Below are positions 9,076 to 18,598 of a stretch of 64,000 nt of DNA, piece by piece. A model generated the notes under the pieces. That model saw nothing but the letters and a program-made list of their open reading frames with translations. It did no database searches and was not told the DNA's origin. A program made the translations under genes and the position numbers. This stretch comes from Clostridioides difficile CD160 (GTDB lineage Bacteria > Bacillota > Clostridia > Peptostreptococcales > Peptostreptococcaceae), in the NCBI RefSeq assembly GCF_000449425.2, contig NZ_AVHW01000048.1:1-64000 (forward strand), given 5' to 3'. How positions within the stretch are numbered: position 1 is the first letter of the stretch; the number at the start of each line of letters is the position of its first letter.

Positions 9076-10173
9076 TTAAATCTCCCTCCATTTATATTTT
9101 TCTTTTACAATAGAAAGTGCAATCAATATTGTAGATGCAATTAGACATATAAAAATTAAGTTTCCTATTGAATCGATAGTTTTAAATGTCTCATAATTAC
9201 TGAATAATGTTCCTATTAAATAAGTAGGAGATAAACTTGTAAACTTAGTAAATATATCATTTACCATGCTGAGAATACCTCCAAAAACTGTCTGTAAGAA
9301 GAGTAATGTGTAAACAATAACTGTACCATATTTCTTACTAAAAAAGGCGGTTACAAAAGTAGATATTGAAGTCATAAAATAAGAAGATAAAGCACAAAGT
9401 AAAATTAATATGGCAAAGTTACCTTTAAATGTTATCCCAAGTATTCTAAAGAATAAAACATATAATAACAAGAAGATAAATGAATAAATCCACAATCCTA
9501 CAAAATCATAAATTAAGAATTGTACTCTAGTAATAGGCATAGAGTAAAGTCTTTTTGAAAGTCCTTTTGATTCACTTACGTAATTTGCTAAAATATTATT
9601 CATTATAAAAATTATTACAAGAAATCCCAGAGAAACTAAAGCAAAGTACTCATAAGAGTTTTGTCTGACATTATTTTTTATTATAGAAGTATCAATAGAA
9701 TTCTTGTTAAATAATTTAGAGAAATCTTCTGAACTTAGTTTTTGCGAATTATTTAAATATAATTTTTCATGATAAGTATCTAATATGTCTTGAAGTAATA
9801 TTGCAATATCATCGCGAGTTCCAAGTTTTTCTACACTTAAAATATTTGATTCTTCATTTAATAAATTACTCTCATATCCTTTAGGTATAGTGAGTTTTAA
9901 ATCTGCATTAGAACTATCTTTTTGAACTGTTAATATAGAAGATAAGTCATTTTTTAAGTATCTTGTCAGATTATTTGATAGCTTTGTATCATCTTTGTCA
10001 TATATAACAATTGATGTCAAATCTGTTTTTATAGGGTTTTGAAACATGCTTTCTGTCACCATTCCAAGAAACCCAGCTAAGACTAGAGGTAAGGCTAAGA
10101 AATATATTAAATTAAGTATAAAAGAGCTTTTTAAACCTTTTAGCATAGTTTTTACACTAATGTATAATCTCAT
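9076..10173 (-). CDS. ABC-2 type transporter permease
   Basis: A 365-residue permease with the same topology as its downstream neighbour: a first helix (about residues 18-40), a long extracytoplasmic domain to about residue 175, then five or six helices. The two permeases are divergent paralogues and probably form a heterodimer. The ATG follows GGAGGTGATTTT. It lies 13 bases after the ATPase gene. No substrate can be inferred from sequence; the adjacent two-component system suggests an envelope-stress or antimicrobial-response role, as for LiaRS- or DesKR-type modules. Confidence 0.82.
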   Translation of the reverse strand: MRLYISVKTMLKGLKSSFILNLIYFLALPLVLAGFLGMVTESMFQNPIKTDLTSIVIYDKDDTKLSNNLTRYLKNDLSSILTVQKDSSNADLKLTIPKGYESNLLNEESNILSVEKLGTRDDIAILLQDILDTYHEKLYLNNSQKLSSEDFSKLFNKNSIDTSIIKNNVRQNSYEYFALVSLGFLVIIFIMNNILANYVSESKGLSKRLYSMPITRVQFLIYDFVGLWIYSFIFLLLYVLFFRILGITFKGNFAILILLCALSSYFMTSISTFVTAFFSKKYGTVIVYTLLFLQTVFGGILSMVNDIFTKFTSLSPTYLIGTLFSNYETFKTIDSIGNLIFICLIASTILIALSIVKEKYKWREI

Positions 10174-10186
10174 AAAATCACCTCCA

Positions 10187-11122
10187 TTAATCTCTTAGAT
10201 TTTTACCTGTTAGATTTAAAAACACATCTTCTAGACTAGGTTCTTCATAAGAAATTCGTACTATTTTTGAATTATTTTTCTCAACAACAGATAGCACATC
10301 TGTAAGTTGCAATTTTTTATCTATATCCAATTCTACTAATGAATTATTTTCTAAAACAGATATCACACCTTTGATATTTTTTAAATCGAATATAAGTTGA
10401 GCATTTATATTTTTAATTTCCATGATTAATTTTGTATGTGTAGATACTAATGATTTTAGATAATTATTATCTCCAAAAGCAATCTCCTTGCCTTCATCCA
10501 TAATAAAAATCTTAGAACAAAGATGTTCAACTTCTTCCATATAATGAGAAGTATATATTACCGTGGTTTTTTGTTTTTCAGATATATCTTTAATAAAATT
10601 GAAAATATGATTTCTTGATTGGGGGTCAACACCTACCGTTGGTTCATCTAATATTAATATTTTAGGATGATTTAAGAGTGCTATTCCAATGTTTAATCTC
10701 CTTTGCATACCACCAGATAATTTTTTTATTTTTTTCTTTTTAACATCAGTAAGTCCTGTGACTTCTAAGGCTTCGGTGATTCTCTCTTGAAGCAATTTTC
10801 CCTTTAAACCATAGTAAGCTCCGAAGTACTCTAAGTTATCAAAAGGAGTAAGGGTTTCCATAAGTGCTAATTCTTGTGGAACTAATCCTATTATAGACTT
10901 TGCTTTTATATAATCTTTTGACAAATCTAAACCATTGATTTGAATGTCACCACTATTTGGTAACATAAGATTTGTAATTATATTTATAAGTGTAGACTTA
11001 CCAGCCCCATTTGGTCCAATAAGTCCAAATATCTCCCCTTCTTTAACAGAAAAACTGATATTATCAAGTGCCAATTTATCGTTAAATCTTTTTGTTATGT
11101 TATTTACTCTGACTATATCCAT
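10187..11122 (-). CDS. ABC transporter ATP-binding protein (ABC-2 exporter)
   Basis: A 311-residue ATPase that powers the two downstream permeases. Visible motifs are Walker A GPNGAGKST (36-44), the Q-loop (VPQE), signature LSGGM, Walker B LILDEPTVGVD and an H-loop (TSHYMEE). The C-terminal 90 residues form the extension usual in DrrA/CcmA-type exporters. GGAGGG precedes the ATG. A 189-bp gap separates it from the response-regulator gene, and that gap holds two perfect palindromes, so this three-gene transporter unit probably has its own regulated promoter. Confidence 0.88.
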   Translation of the reverse strand: MDIVRVNNITKRFNDKLALDNISFSVKEGEIFGLIGPNGAGKSTLINIITNLMLPNSGDIQINGLDLSKDYIKAKSIIGLVPQELALMETLTPFDNLEYFGAYYGLKGKLLQERITEALEVTGLTDVKKKKIKKLSGGMQRRLNIGIALLNHPKILILDEPTVGVDPQSRNHIFNFIKDISEKQKTTVIYTSHYMEEVEHLCSKIFIMDEGKEIAFGDNNYLKSLVSTHTKLIMEIKNINAQLIFDLKNIKGVISVLENNSLVELDIDKKLQLTDVLSVVEKNNSKIVRISYEEPSLEDVFLNLTGKNLRD

Positions 11123-11163
11123 AATAATCCCTCCAAAAGTAATTTTGTATAAGCTAAAAATCT

Positions 11164-11199
11164 ATAATACTATAATAAAGAATTATGAATCATAATTCT
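11164..11199 (-). promoter_or_regulatory. Palindrome overlapping a possible ABC-operon promoter
   Basis: Positions 11179-11199 are a perfect inverted repeat of two 10-base arms (AGAATTATGA and TCATAATTCT) around one base. On the minus strand TATTAT (11169-11164) is a fair -10, and the matching -35 position (11192-11187) falls inside the palindrome. The -35 itself is poor, as expected of an activator-dependent promoter. The site is upstream of the ATPase start by 57-77 bases. Confidence 0.5.
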
Positions 11200-11206
11200 A
11201 TTACTA

Positions 11207-11239
11207 TAAGTCACTAAAAAAAGTGACTTAAGTCACTTT
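11207..11239. promoter_or_regulatory. 20-bp palindrome, candidate response-regulator operator
   Basis: Positions 11220-11239 read AAAGTGACTTAAGTCACTTT, a perfect 20-bp palindrome with no loop. The half-site AAGTCACT occurs again at 11208-11215, giving three half-sites in 32 bases. It lies between the regulator gene and the transporter it probably controls. The absence of a loop argues for an operator rather than a terminator, although T-rich sequence follows on both sides. Confidence 0.5.
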
Positions 11240-11311
11240 ATATTTTTATTTATTATAAATAAGTTTGTAAGTAAGAAATTTTTTAAGAGTATAGGTTTCT
11301 TACATATATAT

Positions 11312-11956
11312 CTATATTACAATTTTATTTTTGAAGGCAAATATAACTAGTTGAGTTCTATCACGAAGTCCTAGTTTTCCCAAGATATTAGTGATATTAT
11401 TCTTTATTGTACCTTCAGATAAGAATAATTCTTGGCTAATTTCTTTATTATTAAGTCCATTTGCAATTAATTTAATTATGGATATTTCTTTTTCTGTTAA
11501 ATTATACATATCAGAAATATGTTCTTGTCCTATAGTTTTTTCAGGGGACATGATTTTTTCAGCAACACTTTTATCAAGTACAATATTGCCAAAAAACGAG
11601 GAACGAATCCCCTCGTGTAATACTTCGTCCGAACTATCTTTTAAAAGATATCCTGAAGCTCCAAACTTCATAGCGTCTTTTATGTATTCATCATCATTAA
11701 AGGTTGTCAAAATTAATAACGCTATGGAACTATCGTATTCTTTTATAAGTCTTGTACCTAGAACTCCATCACAAACTTTCATTCTAATGTCCATAAGGAC
11801 TATGTCTACATCATTTTTTTTACAGAATTCTAATGCTTCATATCCGTTGGAAGCATCTCCTACAATTTCTAAATCGTCATAAGATGATAAAATAATCTTA
11901 AGACCTTTTCTAATCAATTTTTCATCATCTACTATAAGAACTTTGATTTTATTCAA
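11312..11956 (-). CDS. NarL/LuxR-family response regulator
   Basis: A 214-residue regulator with a receiver domain (acidic pair D10, D11; phospho-acceptor D56 in LMDIR; conserved LTTF and LLKD) and a C-terminal LuxR-type helix-turn-helix (LTEKEISIIKLIANG, NKEISQELFLSEGTIKNN). A TTG start at 11956 is chosen because GGAGGTG lies 6 bases upstream within the 3' end of the kinase gene. An upstream ATG at 12037 has no ribosome-binding site and would overlap the kinase by 89 bases. With the TTG start the overlap is 8 bases, typical of coupled kinase-regulator pairs. It probably controls the ABC genes downstream. Confidence 0.87.
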   Translation of the reverse strand: MNKIKVLIVDDEKLIRKGLKIILSSYDDLEIVGDASNGYEALEFCKKNDVDIVLMDIRMKVCDGVLGTRLIKEYDSSIALLILTTFNDDEYIKDAMKFGASGYLLKDSSDEVLHEGIRSSFFGNIVLDKSVAEKIMSPEKTIGQEHISDMYNLTEKEISIIKLIANGLNNKEISQELFLSEGTIKNNITNILGKLGLRDRTQLVIFAFKNKIVI

Positions 11957-13109
11957 AAAAATCACCTCCTGAAAATTTAGGAAAAGACGCTCTAATTGTG
12001 AATCCAGTATTAGAATTATCAAATTCAACTTTGCCATTTAATTCATATATTCTTTCGCTAATACTGCTAAGTCCATTTCCTTTTTTTATATTGTTACATC
12101 CTATACCATTATCACTGATAGTAATTATAAGATTTGAAGGATTAAATGTTATAAAAATTCTAATTTCAGTTGCTTTTCCATGTCTTGATGCGTTGGAAAG
12201 CGATTCCTGAACGAGTCTATATAAAGCGATAGATTGATTTCTAGATAGGTTCCAAGTATTTTTTGATATAGTTAATCTAACGTTGATATTTGTAAGCTTA
12301 ATAAAGCTTTTAACCAGTTCTTTGATTTTAAGTAAATTTTGATAATTTTCATATTCAACAGGTTTTAGTTCAGATATAGCTCTTCTTACATCTTGGAAAC
12401 TTTCAGTCACAAATTCTCTAAGTTCATGAACTAAATCAGAAATGAGAGGTTTGTCTTTTAAGAGTTTTTCTATAGCACTTAATTGAATTATTGTTGTAGA
12501 AAGAGAATGTCCAACACTATCATGTATTTCTCTCGATATACGGTTTCTTTCTTTCAAAATTGCTAATTCTTCTATAGAACTTGCATAAATCTCTAAATCA
12601 GCATTAGCTTTTTTTAATTCATCTTTAGAAACACGGAGTTTATCGTAAAGACTTTGATTGTATAATTTAGATAAATTCTCACTTTCTAGATACATAGAAA
12701 GTATAGTAATAATTAGTAATATAGAACTTGATTCTAGTGCTAAATATACACTTTTATCTAAACCAATAATAAAAGAAGATATTATAACTAAAAAGAATAA
12801 TATGTATTTATACTTTTCCTTTATTAAAAATGAGGCATCCAAAACTAAAGGAACAAAGTATAGTGAATTAAAAGTTTTTGTATAATTGTACAATATAAAA
12901 ATTAAAATAAGCTCTAAAAAATAAGAAATAAGTATAAATTTATTCTCATTTGATAAAGAAAAAAATCTGACTTGGTTATTTATTATTAGAAATAATATAA
13001 TTATTGTTATAACTGGATACAATGTATTTTCAGCATTATTCAAATAGCTTACAAGTAATATAAATAGAGATAAATATCGTATAAAAATAAATAATTTTTT
13101 TCTGTTCAT
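11949..13109 (-). CDS. Sensor histidine kinase, DesK/LiaS (HisKA_3) type
   Basis: A 386-residue membrane kinase. Five or six short hydrophobic segments fill about residues 1-150 with almost no extracytoplasmic sequence, so it likely senses the membrane itself. A coiled coil leads to the HisKA_3 dimerisation box with the phospho-histidine in REIHDSVGHS, then a HATPase_c domain with N-box QESLSNASRHG and G-box SDNGIGC and GNGLSSI. The ATG at 13109 lies 10 bases after GGAGG; an earlier ATG at 13181 lacks a ribosome-binding site. The following regulator gene overlaps it by 8 bases. Confidence 0.87.
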   Translation of the reverse strand: MNRKKLFIFIRYLSLFILLVSYLNNAENTLYPVITIIILFLIINNQVRFFSLSNENKFILISYFLELILIFILYNYTKTFNSLYFVPLVLDASFLIKEKYKYILFFLVIISSFIIGLDKSVYLALESSSILLIITILSMYLESENLSKLYNQSLYDKLRVSKDELKKANADLEIYASSIEELAILKERNRISREIHDSVGHSLSTTIIQLSAIEKLLKDKPLISDLVHELREFVTESFQDVRRAISELKPVEYENYQNLLKIKELVKSFIKLTNINVRLTISKNTWNLSRNQSIALYRLVQESLSNASRHGKATEIRIFITFNPSNLIITISDNGIGCNNIKKGNGLSSISERIYELNGKVEFDNSNTGFTIRASFPKFSGGDFFE

Positions 13110-13152
13110 TAAAGACATTCCTCCATAAAAATAAACTTTCCTTATGAAAACT

Positions 13153-13181
13153 AGCATAATATCATAAAAGAATAAAGTCAA
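13153..13181 (-). promoter_or_regulatory. Promoter of the two-component system
   Basis: On the minus strand TTGACT (13181-13176) and TATGCT (13158-13153) are 17 bases apart. Transcription would start near 13146, about 37 bases before the chosen kinase start, which supports that start over the ATG at 13181. Confidence 0.55.
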
Positions 13182-13293
13182 TAGAAGTATTTATTAATAT
13201 TAATGGAAATAAAATCAATCTCAAAAAATTGAATAGTTAAATTGTATACTGACGATAATTTAAACGTACAAATTTAATGTATTGGAGTAGATA

Positions 13294-13638
13294 ATGAATA
13301 ATAAAGAAAAAGGTGATTTTGGAGAAGAAATAGCAGTTAATTATCTGCTAGCAAAAGGTGCGAAGATACTAGAAAAAAACTACAGACTGAAGTTAGGAGA
13401 GATAGACATAATAGCAAATATAGGTAATGAAATTGTATTTGTGGAGGTGAAATCAAGGTCCAATATAAAGTATGGTTACCCTTGCGAATCTGTAGGTTTT
13501 AAAAAAAGAAAAAAGATAGTTGATGTAGCAAAATACTATATTATAAAAAATAATTTATATAATACTCCAATAAGATTTGATATTATAGAGGTCTATTTAT
13601 TGGAAAAGAGAGTAAATCATATAATAAATGCTTTTTAA
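13294..13638 (+). CDS. yraN: UPF0102 (YraN) endonuclease-like protein
   Basis: A 114-residue member of the YraN family, which has a restriction-endonuclease-like fold. The putative catalytic set is visible: the GEIDII aspartate followed by FVEVKSRS (E-x-K). The function in bacteria is not settled; a link to recombination or DNA processing is inferred from its constant position next to comM and dprA. Length is normal. The weak ribosome-binding site TTGGAG precedes the ATG. It begins a plus-strand run of DNA-processing genes. Confidence 0.88.
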   Translation: MNNKEKGDFGEEIAVNYLLAKGAKILEKNYRLKLGEIDIIANIGNEIVFVEVKSRSNIKYGYPCESVGFKKRKKIVDVAKYYIIKNNLYNTPIRFDIIEVYLLEKRVNHIINAF

Positions 13639-13668
13639 AAAATATAAAGTTTTTTGAAAGGATTAAAA

Positions 13669-15273
13669 ATGTTAAGTATTATTAATTCAAGTAATTTAGT
13701 AGGAATAGATAGTTTTTTGGTAAAGGTTGAAGTGGATATAAGTAATGGTATACCTAGTTTTAATATTGTTGGTCTTCCAAGTAAAGAAATTAAAGAAGCA
13801 AGAGAGAGAGTAAAATCAGCAATTCTTAATAGTGGGTATAAATTCCCAAGCACGAGAATAGTTGTGAATTTATCACCAGCAGATATAAAAAAAGAAGGCG
13901 CTTTTTTAGATTTATCTATAAGTATAGGTCTTTTAAGAGGATTAATAAAAAAAGACGAAAATTACATAAAAGAAAGTATGTTTATAGGAGAGTTATCATT
14001 AGATGGAAAGATAAGAAAAGTAAGAGGTATATTGCCTATCATTATAGGTGCAAAAAACCAAAATATAAAACGTATTTTTATACCAATTGAGAATACAAGA
14101 GAAAGTTTATTTATAGATGAAATTGATATAATCCCTGTTAAAAGTTTAAATGAATGTATTGATTTTTTAAATGAAGAAATAAAAGTCGATAAAGAAAGGA
14201 TAATGTCTTTTTTGAATGAGGAGCTAGAAATATATAATGGAAGATTAGAAAAGTATGATACTTATAAAGACTGTGAGCATACAAAGATTCACAGTATAAA
14301 AGAAAATAAATATGATGAAGACTTTAAAGATGTAAGGGGCAATTATTTTGTAAAGAGGAGTGCAGAAATTGCAGCAGCTGGTAATCATAATATCTTTATG
14401 ATTGGACCTCCAGGCTCAGGAAAAACTATGATTGCAAAAAGGATAAGGACAATTTTACCAGACATAAGTATAGAAGAAATGATAGAAGTAAGTAAAGTTT
14501 ATAGCATACTAGGTATGATAGATGAAACCAAAGGAATAATTGACAATAGACCTTTTAGGGCACCTCATCACACAACTACAAAGCAATCTTTGATTGGTGG
14601 CGGAGTAGATGCAAGACCTGGAGAAGTTGCTTTAGCACATAGAGGTATATTATTCTTAGATGAAATAGCTGAATTTGATAGAAAAATACTTGAGACTTTA
14701 AGACAACCTATAGAAGATGGATATGTAAATATATCCAGAGTGAAATATAATACAAAATATCCTTGTAGAGTATTGTTAATTGCAGCTATGAATCCATGTC
14801 CATGTGGTTACTATATGTCAGATACAGAATGTAGATGTAGGAGTAACGAAATTGATAAATACATAAATAAAATATCAGGTCCATTATTAGATAGGTTTGA
14901 TATTTTTGTAGAAGTTAATTCTATAAAATATGTTGATTTTAATTCTTCAAAACAAGAAGAAAGTTCTCAAAAAATAAAGAGAAGAGTAGAAAATGCTAGA
15001 AAAATACAAATAAATAGATTTAGAAAAGATAATATAAAAAATAATAGTGAAATTAAATCTTCTAATTTATTAAAATATTGTAAATTGGAAAAAGAAGCTT
15101 CAAAAACGGCTGAGACAATAATTAATAAATATAATCTCAGTAGTAGAAGTTATACAAAACTTTTAAAAATGGCAAGAACAATAGCGGATTTGGAAGAAAT
15201 AGAAACAATAAATTCGCAGTGTATTATAGAAGCTTTTTCATTTAGAAAGGCTTATTATAGTTATTTTAAATAA
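13669..15273 (+). CDS. comM: YifB/ComM family AAA+ ATPase (Mg-chelatase-like)
   Basis: A 534-residue protein of the ComM family, hexameric helicases that promote branch migration during integration of transforming DNA. The N-terminal ChlI-like domain (about 1-180) contains NIVGLPSKEIKEARERV and VNLSPAD. The AAA+ core has Walker A GPPGSGKT (about 246-253), Walker B ILFLDEIAEF and the cysteine-rich MNPCPCGY motif, with a C-terminal Mg-chelatase domain. The ATG at 13669 follows AAAGGA at a usable distance; an in-frame TTG at 13654 overlaps the Shine-Dalgarno region and is rejected. It is 30 bases after yraN and 18 before dprA. Confidence 0.9.
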   Translation: MLSIINSSNLVGIDSFLVKVEVDISNGIPSFNIVGLPSKEIKEARERVKSAILNSGYKFPSTRIVVNLSPADIKKEGAFLDLSISIGLLRGLIKKDENYIKESMFIGELSLDGKIRKVRGILPIIIGAKNQNIKRIFIPIENTRESLFIDEIDIIPVKSLNECIDFLNEEIKVDKERIMSFLNEELEIYNGRLEKYDTYKDCEHTKIHSIKENKYDEDFKDVRGNYFVKRSAEIAAAGNHNIFMIGPPGSGKTMIAKRIRTILPDISIEEMIEVSKVYSILGMIDETKGIIDNRPFRAPHHTTTKQSLIGGGVDARPGEVALAHRGILFLDEIAEFDRKILETLRQPIEDGYVNISRVKYNTKYPCRVLLIAAMNPCPCGYYMSDTECRCRSNEIDKYINKISGPLLDRFDIFVEVNSIKYVDFNSSKQEESSQKIKRRVENARKIQINRFRKDNIKNNSEIKSSNLLKYCKLEKEASKTAETIINKYNLSSRSYTKLLKMARTIADLEEIETINSQCIIEAFSFRKAYYSYFK

Positions 15274-15291
15274 GTTTTTGAGGTGGATTTT

Positions 15292-16392
15292 ATGGAAAAA
15301 AGAGATATCTATTTGTGGTTAAAATCAATTAGTGGAATAACAACAAAAACAATTGAAATAATAGAAAGTGAAATAGTAAATATTGAGGATATATTTGATT
15401 TTTCTGAAAAAGAAATATATAATTTAAAAAATATAAGCTTGAATATTAGAAAAAATATAGTAAAATATAGAGGTCACGCTTATTTAGAAAATATAAAAGA
15501 ACTTCTTTATAAAAAAACAATTAAATATATTTGTCAATATGATAAAGAATATCCTGAGAAATTAAAAAATATATACAATGCTCCAAAGTTATTATTCTAT
15601 AAAGGTGATATAAGTTTAGTTAATAATAATTTTAATATAGCTATAGTAGGTTCAAGAAAACCTACAGCATATGGAATTAATTGTGCAAAAACAATAAGTT
15701 GTCAACTATCCCAGTATGGGGTTAATATAGTAAGTGGATTAGCTATAGGAATAGATGCATATTCACACATAGGTTGTATGAATGGAAAATCTAAAACTAT
15801 AGCAGTGCTTGGCTCAGGAGTAGACAATCCTCTTCCAAAACAAAATTTATATTTATCAAATAAAATATTAGAAAATGGGGGATTATTATTATCAGAGTAT
15901 AATATTAACTCGACAGTAGCACCATATCATTTTTCTAATAGAAATAGGATTATTAGCGGATTAAGTGATGGAGTAGTGGTTGTAGAGGCAGCAATTAGAA
16001 GTGGTGCATTAATCACAGTGGATTTTGCTCTTGAACATGGAAAAAATGTCTTTGCAATACCTGGTAATATAAATTCCCAAATGAGTAGAGGTTGTCATAA
16101 AATTATAAAAGAAGGTGCAAAATTAATTGAAAATATAGATGATATTTTGAATGAATATAACATATTTAATATTATTGATAAAAAAATAAATCAAAAATAT
16201 GATAATATAAGTCTAAATGCCAAGTCTAAGCAAATAATAGAAGCTATAAAAAGAGAAGGAAACTTGCATATAGATAGTATTTGTGATTATACTGGTATAG
16301 AAATAAAGTATGTAAATTCAATAATCAATGAATTAGTACTAAATGAGTTAGTAGTAGAAATGAATAATAAAACGTACAGTTTAAATGTATAA
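15292..16392 (+). CDS. dprA: DNA-processing protein DprA
   Basis: A 366-residue protein that binds incoming single-stranded DNA and loads RecA during transformation. The Rossmann-like core carries AIVGSRKPTAYG, VSGLAIGIDAYSH, AVLGSGVDNPLP and FSNRNRIISGLSDGVVVVEA, all typical of DprA, and a winged-helix DprA_WH domain ends the protein (about 300-366). The ATG at 15292 follows GAGGTGG; the upstream in-frame GTG at 15283 lies inside that site. C. difficile is not known as readily transformable, so the gene may serve other recombination roles; that is inference. Confidence 0.93.
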   Translation: MEKRDIYLWLKSISGITTKTIEIIESEIVNIEDIFDFSEKEIYNLKNISLNIRKNIVKYRGHAYLENIKELLYKKTIKYICQYDKEYPEKLKNIYNAPKLLFYKGDISLVNNNFNIAIVGSRKPTAYGINCAKTISCQLSQYGVNIVSGLAIGIDAYSHIGCMNGKSKTIAVLGSGVDNPLPKQNLYLSNKILENGGLLLSEYNINSTVAPYHFSNRNRIISGLSDGVVVVEAAIRSGALITVDFALEHGKNVFAIPGNINSQMSRGCHKIIKEGAKLIENIDDILNEYNIFNIIDKKINQKYDNISLNAKSKQIIEAIKREGNLHIDSICDYTGIEIKYVNSIINELVLNELVVEMNNKTYSLNV

Positions 16393-16424
16393 ATTAAGAT
16401 TAGGTAGTGGGGGTGTGTGGTTTT

Positions 16425-18512
16425 ATGGCCAAAACATTAGTCATCGTAGAATCGCCTGCAAAAGCTAAGACCATAGAAAAATTTTTAGGAAAAAGTCATT
16501 ACACAGTGAAAGCATCAGTTGGTCATGTCAGAGATTTACCTAAAAGTAAATTAGGTGTAGATATAGAAAATAATTTTGAACCTCAATATATAAACATAAG
16601 AGGTAAAGGCGATGTAATAAAAGAATTAAAAAAAGAAGCTAAAAAGTCTAAACAAGTGTATCTAGCAACCGACCCTGATAGAGAGGGTGAAGCTATATCA
16701 TGGCATTTAGCTCATATACTAAATTTAGATGAATCTGAAGATTGTAGAATAGAGTTTAATGAAATAACTAAGGATGCAATTAAAAAAGCAATTAAGCATC
16801 CTAGAAATATTGATATAAATTTGGTTGATGCACAACAAGCAAGAAGAGTATTAGACAGACTTTTAGGTTATCAGATAAGCCCTATATTGTGGCAAAAGGT
16901 TAGAAAAGGTCTTAGTGCAGGTAGAGTACAATCTGTTACAACAAAATTAATTTGTGATAGAGAAAAAGAAATAAAAGCATTTATTCCAAAAGAATATTGG
17001 ACAATAGATGTGGAAGCAAAGACAGCAAAAGATAAGGATATAACTTTAAAATTTTATGGTAAGAATGATGAAAAAATCGAATTAGAAAATGAAGAAGCTG
17101 TAAACGAAATACTAAAAGAAATGGAAGGCAAAGATTTAAAAGTTGAGAAGATAGAATCTAAATCAAGACGTAAATCAGCTCCAAAACCATTTACGACAAG
17201 TATGCTTCAACAAGAAGGAGCAAATAAGCTATTCTTCACTACTAAAAAGACAATGATGATAGCCCAAGAATTATATGAAGGTATAGATATAGAAGGTGAA
17301 GGTACTGTTGGTCTTATATCATATATAAGAACTGACTCTAAGAGAATTTCTGATGAAGCAAGAGAAAAAGCCAAAGGTTATATAGTAAGTAATCTAGGCG
17401 AAAACTACTATAAAAATAGTAGTGATAAAAAAGAAAAAAAAGATACTAAAAAAGTTCAAGATGCCCATGAGGCAATAAGACCAACTTCTGTTGATAGAAC
17501 TCCAGATAGTATAAAAGCTTCACTGAGCAAAGACCAGTACAAGTTATATAATTTAATTTGGAGAAGATTTGTAGCTAGCCAAATGGAGGATTCAGTATTC
17601 GATATATTAAATGTAGAATGCAAAATAGGAGACCTTGTATTTAAAGCTACTGGTTCAAAAATGAAATTTGATGGTTACACTAAGGTATACAATTTTTCAG
17701 AGAGAGAAGATAAAATTTTACCAAGTATAGACAAAGGCGATATATTGAATATAGAAAATGTATTACCAGACCAACACTTTACACAACCACCAGCAAGATA
17801 TACAGAAGCTAGTTTGGTAAAAACATTAGAGGAATTAGGGATAGGTAGACCAAGTACGTATGCTCCAACTATAGCTACTATATTAAATAGAGAATATGTT
17901 GAAAAACAAGGAACGAGTTTATGTCCAACAGAACTTGGTATAATAGTTACTGACATTTTAGAAAATAATTTTAATAAATTTATAGATGTAGATTTTACCG
18001 CTGATATGGAAAGTAAACTTGATGTTATAGAAGACGGAAATACAGACTGGAAAGAGATTGTATCTGAATCATATGCTCCACTTAAAGAAGCTATTGAAGA
18101 AGCACTTGAAAATATAGAAAAAGTAAATATGGATGAAGAAACTGATGAAATATGTGAAAATTGTGGCTCTAATATGGTTATAAAATATGGTAGATTTGGA
18201 AAATTTATGGCTTGTAAAAACTATCCAGATTGTAAAACAACTAGACCAATTATGAATAAAATTGGTGTTAAATGTCCAAAATGTGAAGAAGGAGATATTA
18301 TACTTAGAAAATCTAAAAAAGGTAAAGCTTTTTATGGATGTTCTAATTACCCAAACTGTGACTTTGTAGCTTGGAATAAGCCGACAGGAGAGTTTTGTGA
18401 GAAGTGTGGTTCATATATGGTTGAAAAAGTGACTAAATCTGAAACAAAAACAGTGTGTTCTAATAAAGAATGTAATAAAGAGTCAAAAGAGCATAATGAC
18501 GGAAAAGAGTGA
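16425..18512 (+). CDS. topA: DNA topoisomerase I
   Basis: A 695-residue type IA topoisomerase that relaxes negative supercoils. The TOPRIM domain opens the protein (E9 in VIVESPAKAKT, DPDREGEAISWH), the catalytic tyrosine is Y300 in SYIRTDS, and two to three four-cysteine zinc ribbons form the C-terminus (CENCGSNM, CPKCEEGD, CEKCGSYM with partners). The ATG at 16425 follows GTGGGGGTG; the more upstream in-frame start at 16407 overlaps that site. It is 32 bases after dprA and precedes codY, the usual order in this bacterial group. Confidence 0.96.
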   Translation: MAKTLVIVESPAKAKTIEKFLGKSHYTVKASVGHVRDLPKSKLGVDIENNFEPQYINIRGKGDVIKELKKEAKKSKQVYLATDPDREGEAISWHLAHILNLDESEDCRIEFNEITKDAIKKAIKHPRNIDINLVDAQQARRVLDRLLGYQISPILWQKVRKGLSAGRVQSVTTKLICDREKEIKAFIPKEYWTIDVEAKTAKDKDITLKFYGKNDEKIELENEEAVNEILKEMEGKDLKVEKIESKSRRKSAPKPFTTSMLQQEGANKLFFTTKKTMMIAQELYEGIDIEGEGTVGLISYIRTDSKRISDEAREKAKGYIVSNLGENYYKNSSDKKEKKDTKKVQDAHEAIRPTSVDRTPDSIKASLSKDQYKLYNLIWRRFVASQMEDSVFDILNVECKIGDLVFKATGSKMKFDGYTKVYNFSEREDKILPSIDKGDILNIENVLPDQHFTQPPARYTEASLVKTLEELGIGRPSTYAPTIATILNREYVEKQGTSLCPTELGIIVTDILENNFNKFIDVDFTADMESKLDVIEDGNTDWKEIVSESYAPLKEAIEEALENIEKVNMDEETDEICENCGSNMVIKYGRFGKFMACKNYPDCKTTRPIMNKIGVKCPKCEEGDIILRKSKKGKAFYGCSNYPNCDFVAWNKPTGEFCEKCGSYMVEKVTKSETKTVCSNKECNKESKEHNDGKE

Positions 18513-18598
18513 AAATTGAAAAAAATCACATAATTCTCTTGAAAAAGGTTCCAATCTATGATAATCTTTCAAGTGTAAACAACTAATATAAAAAATAA

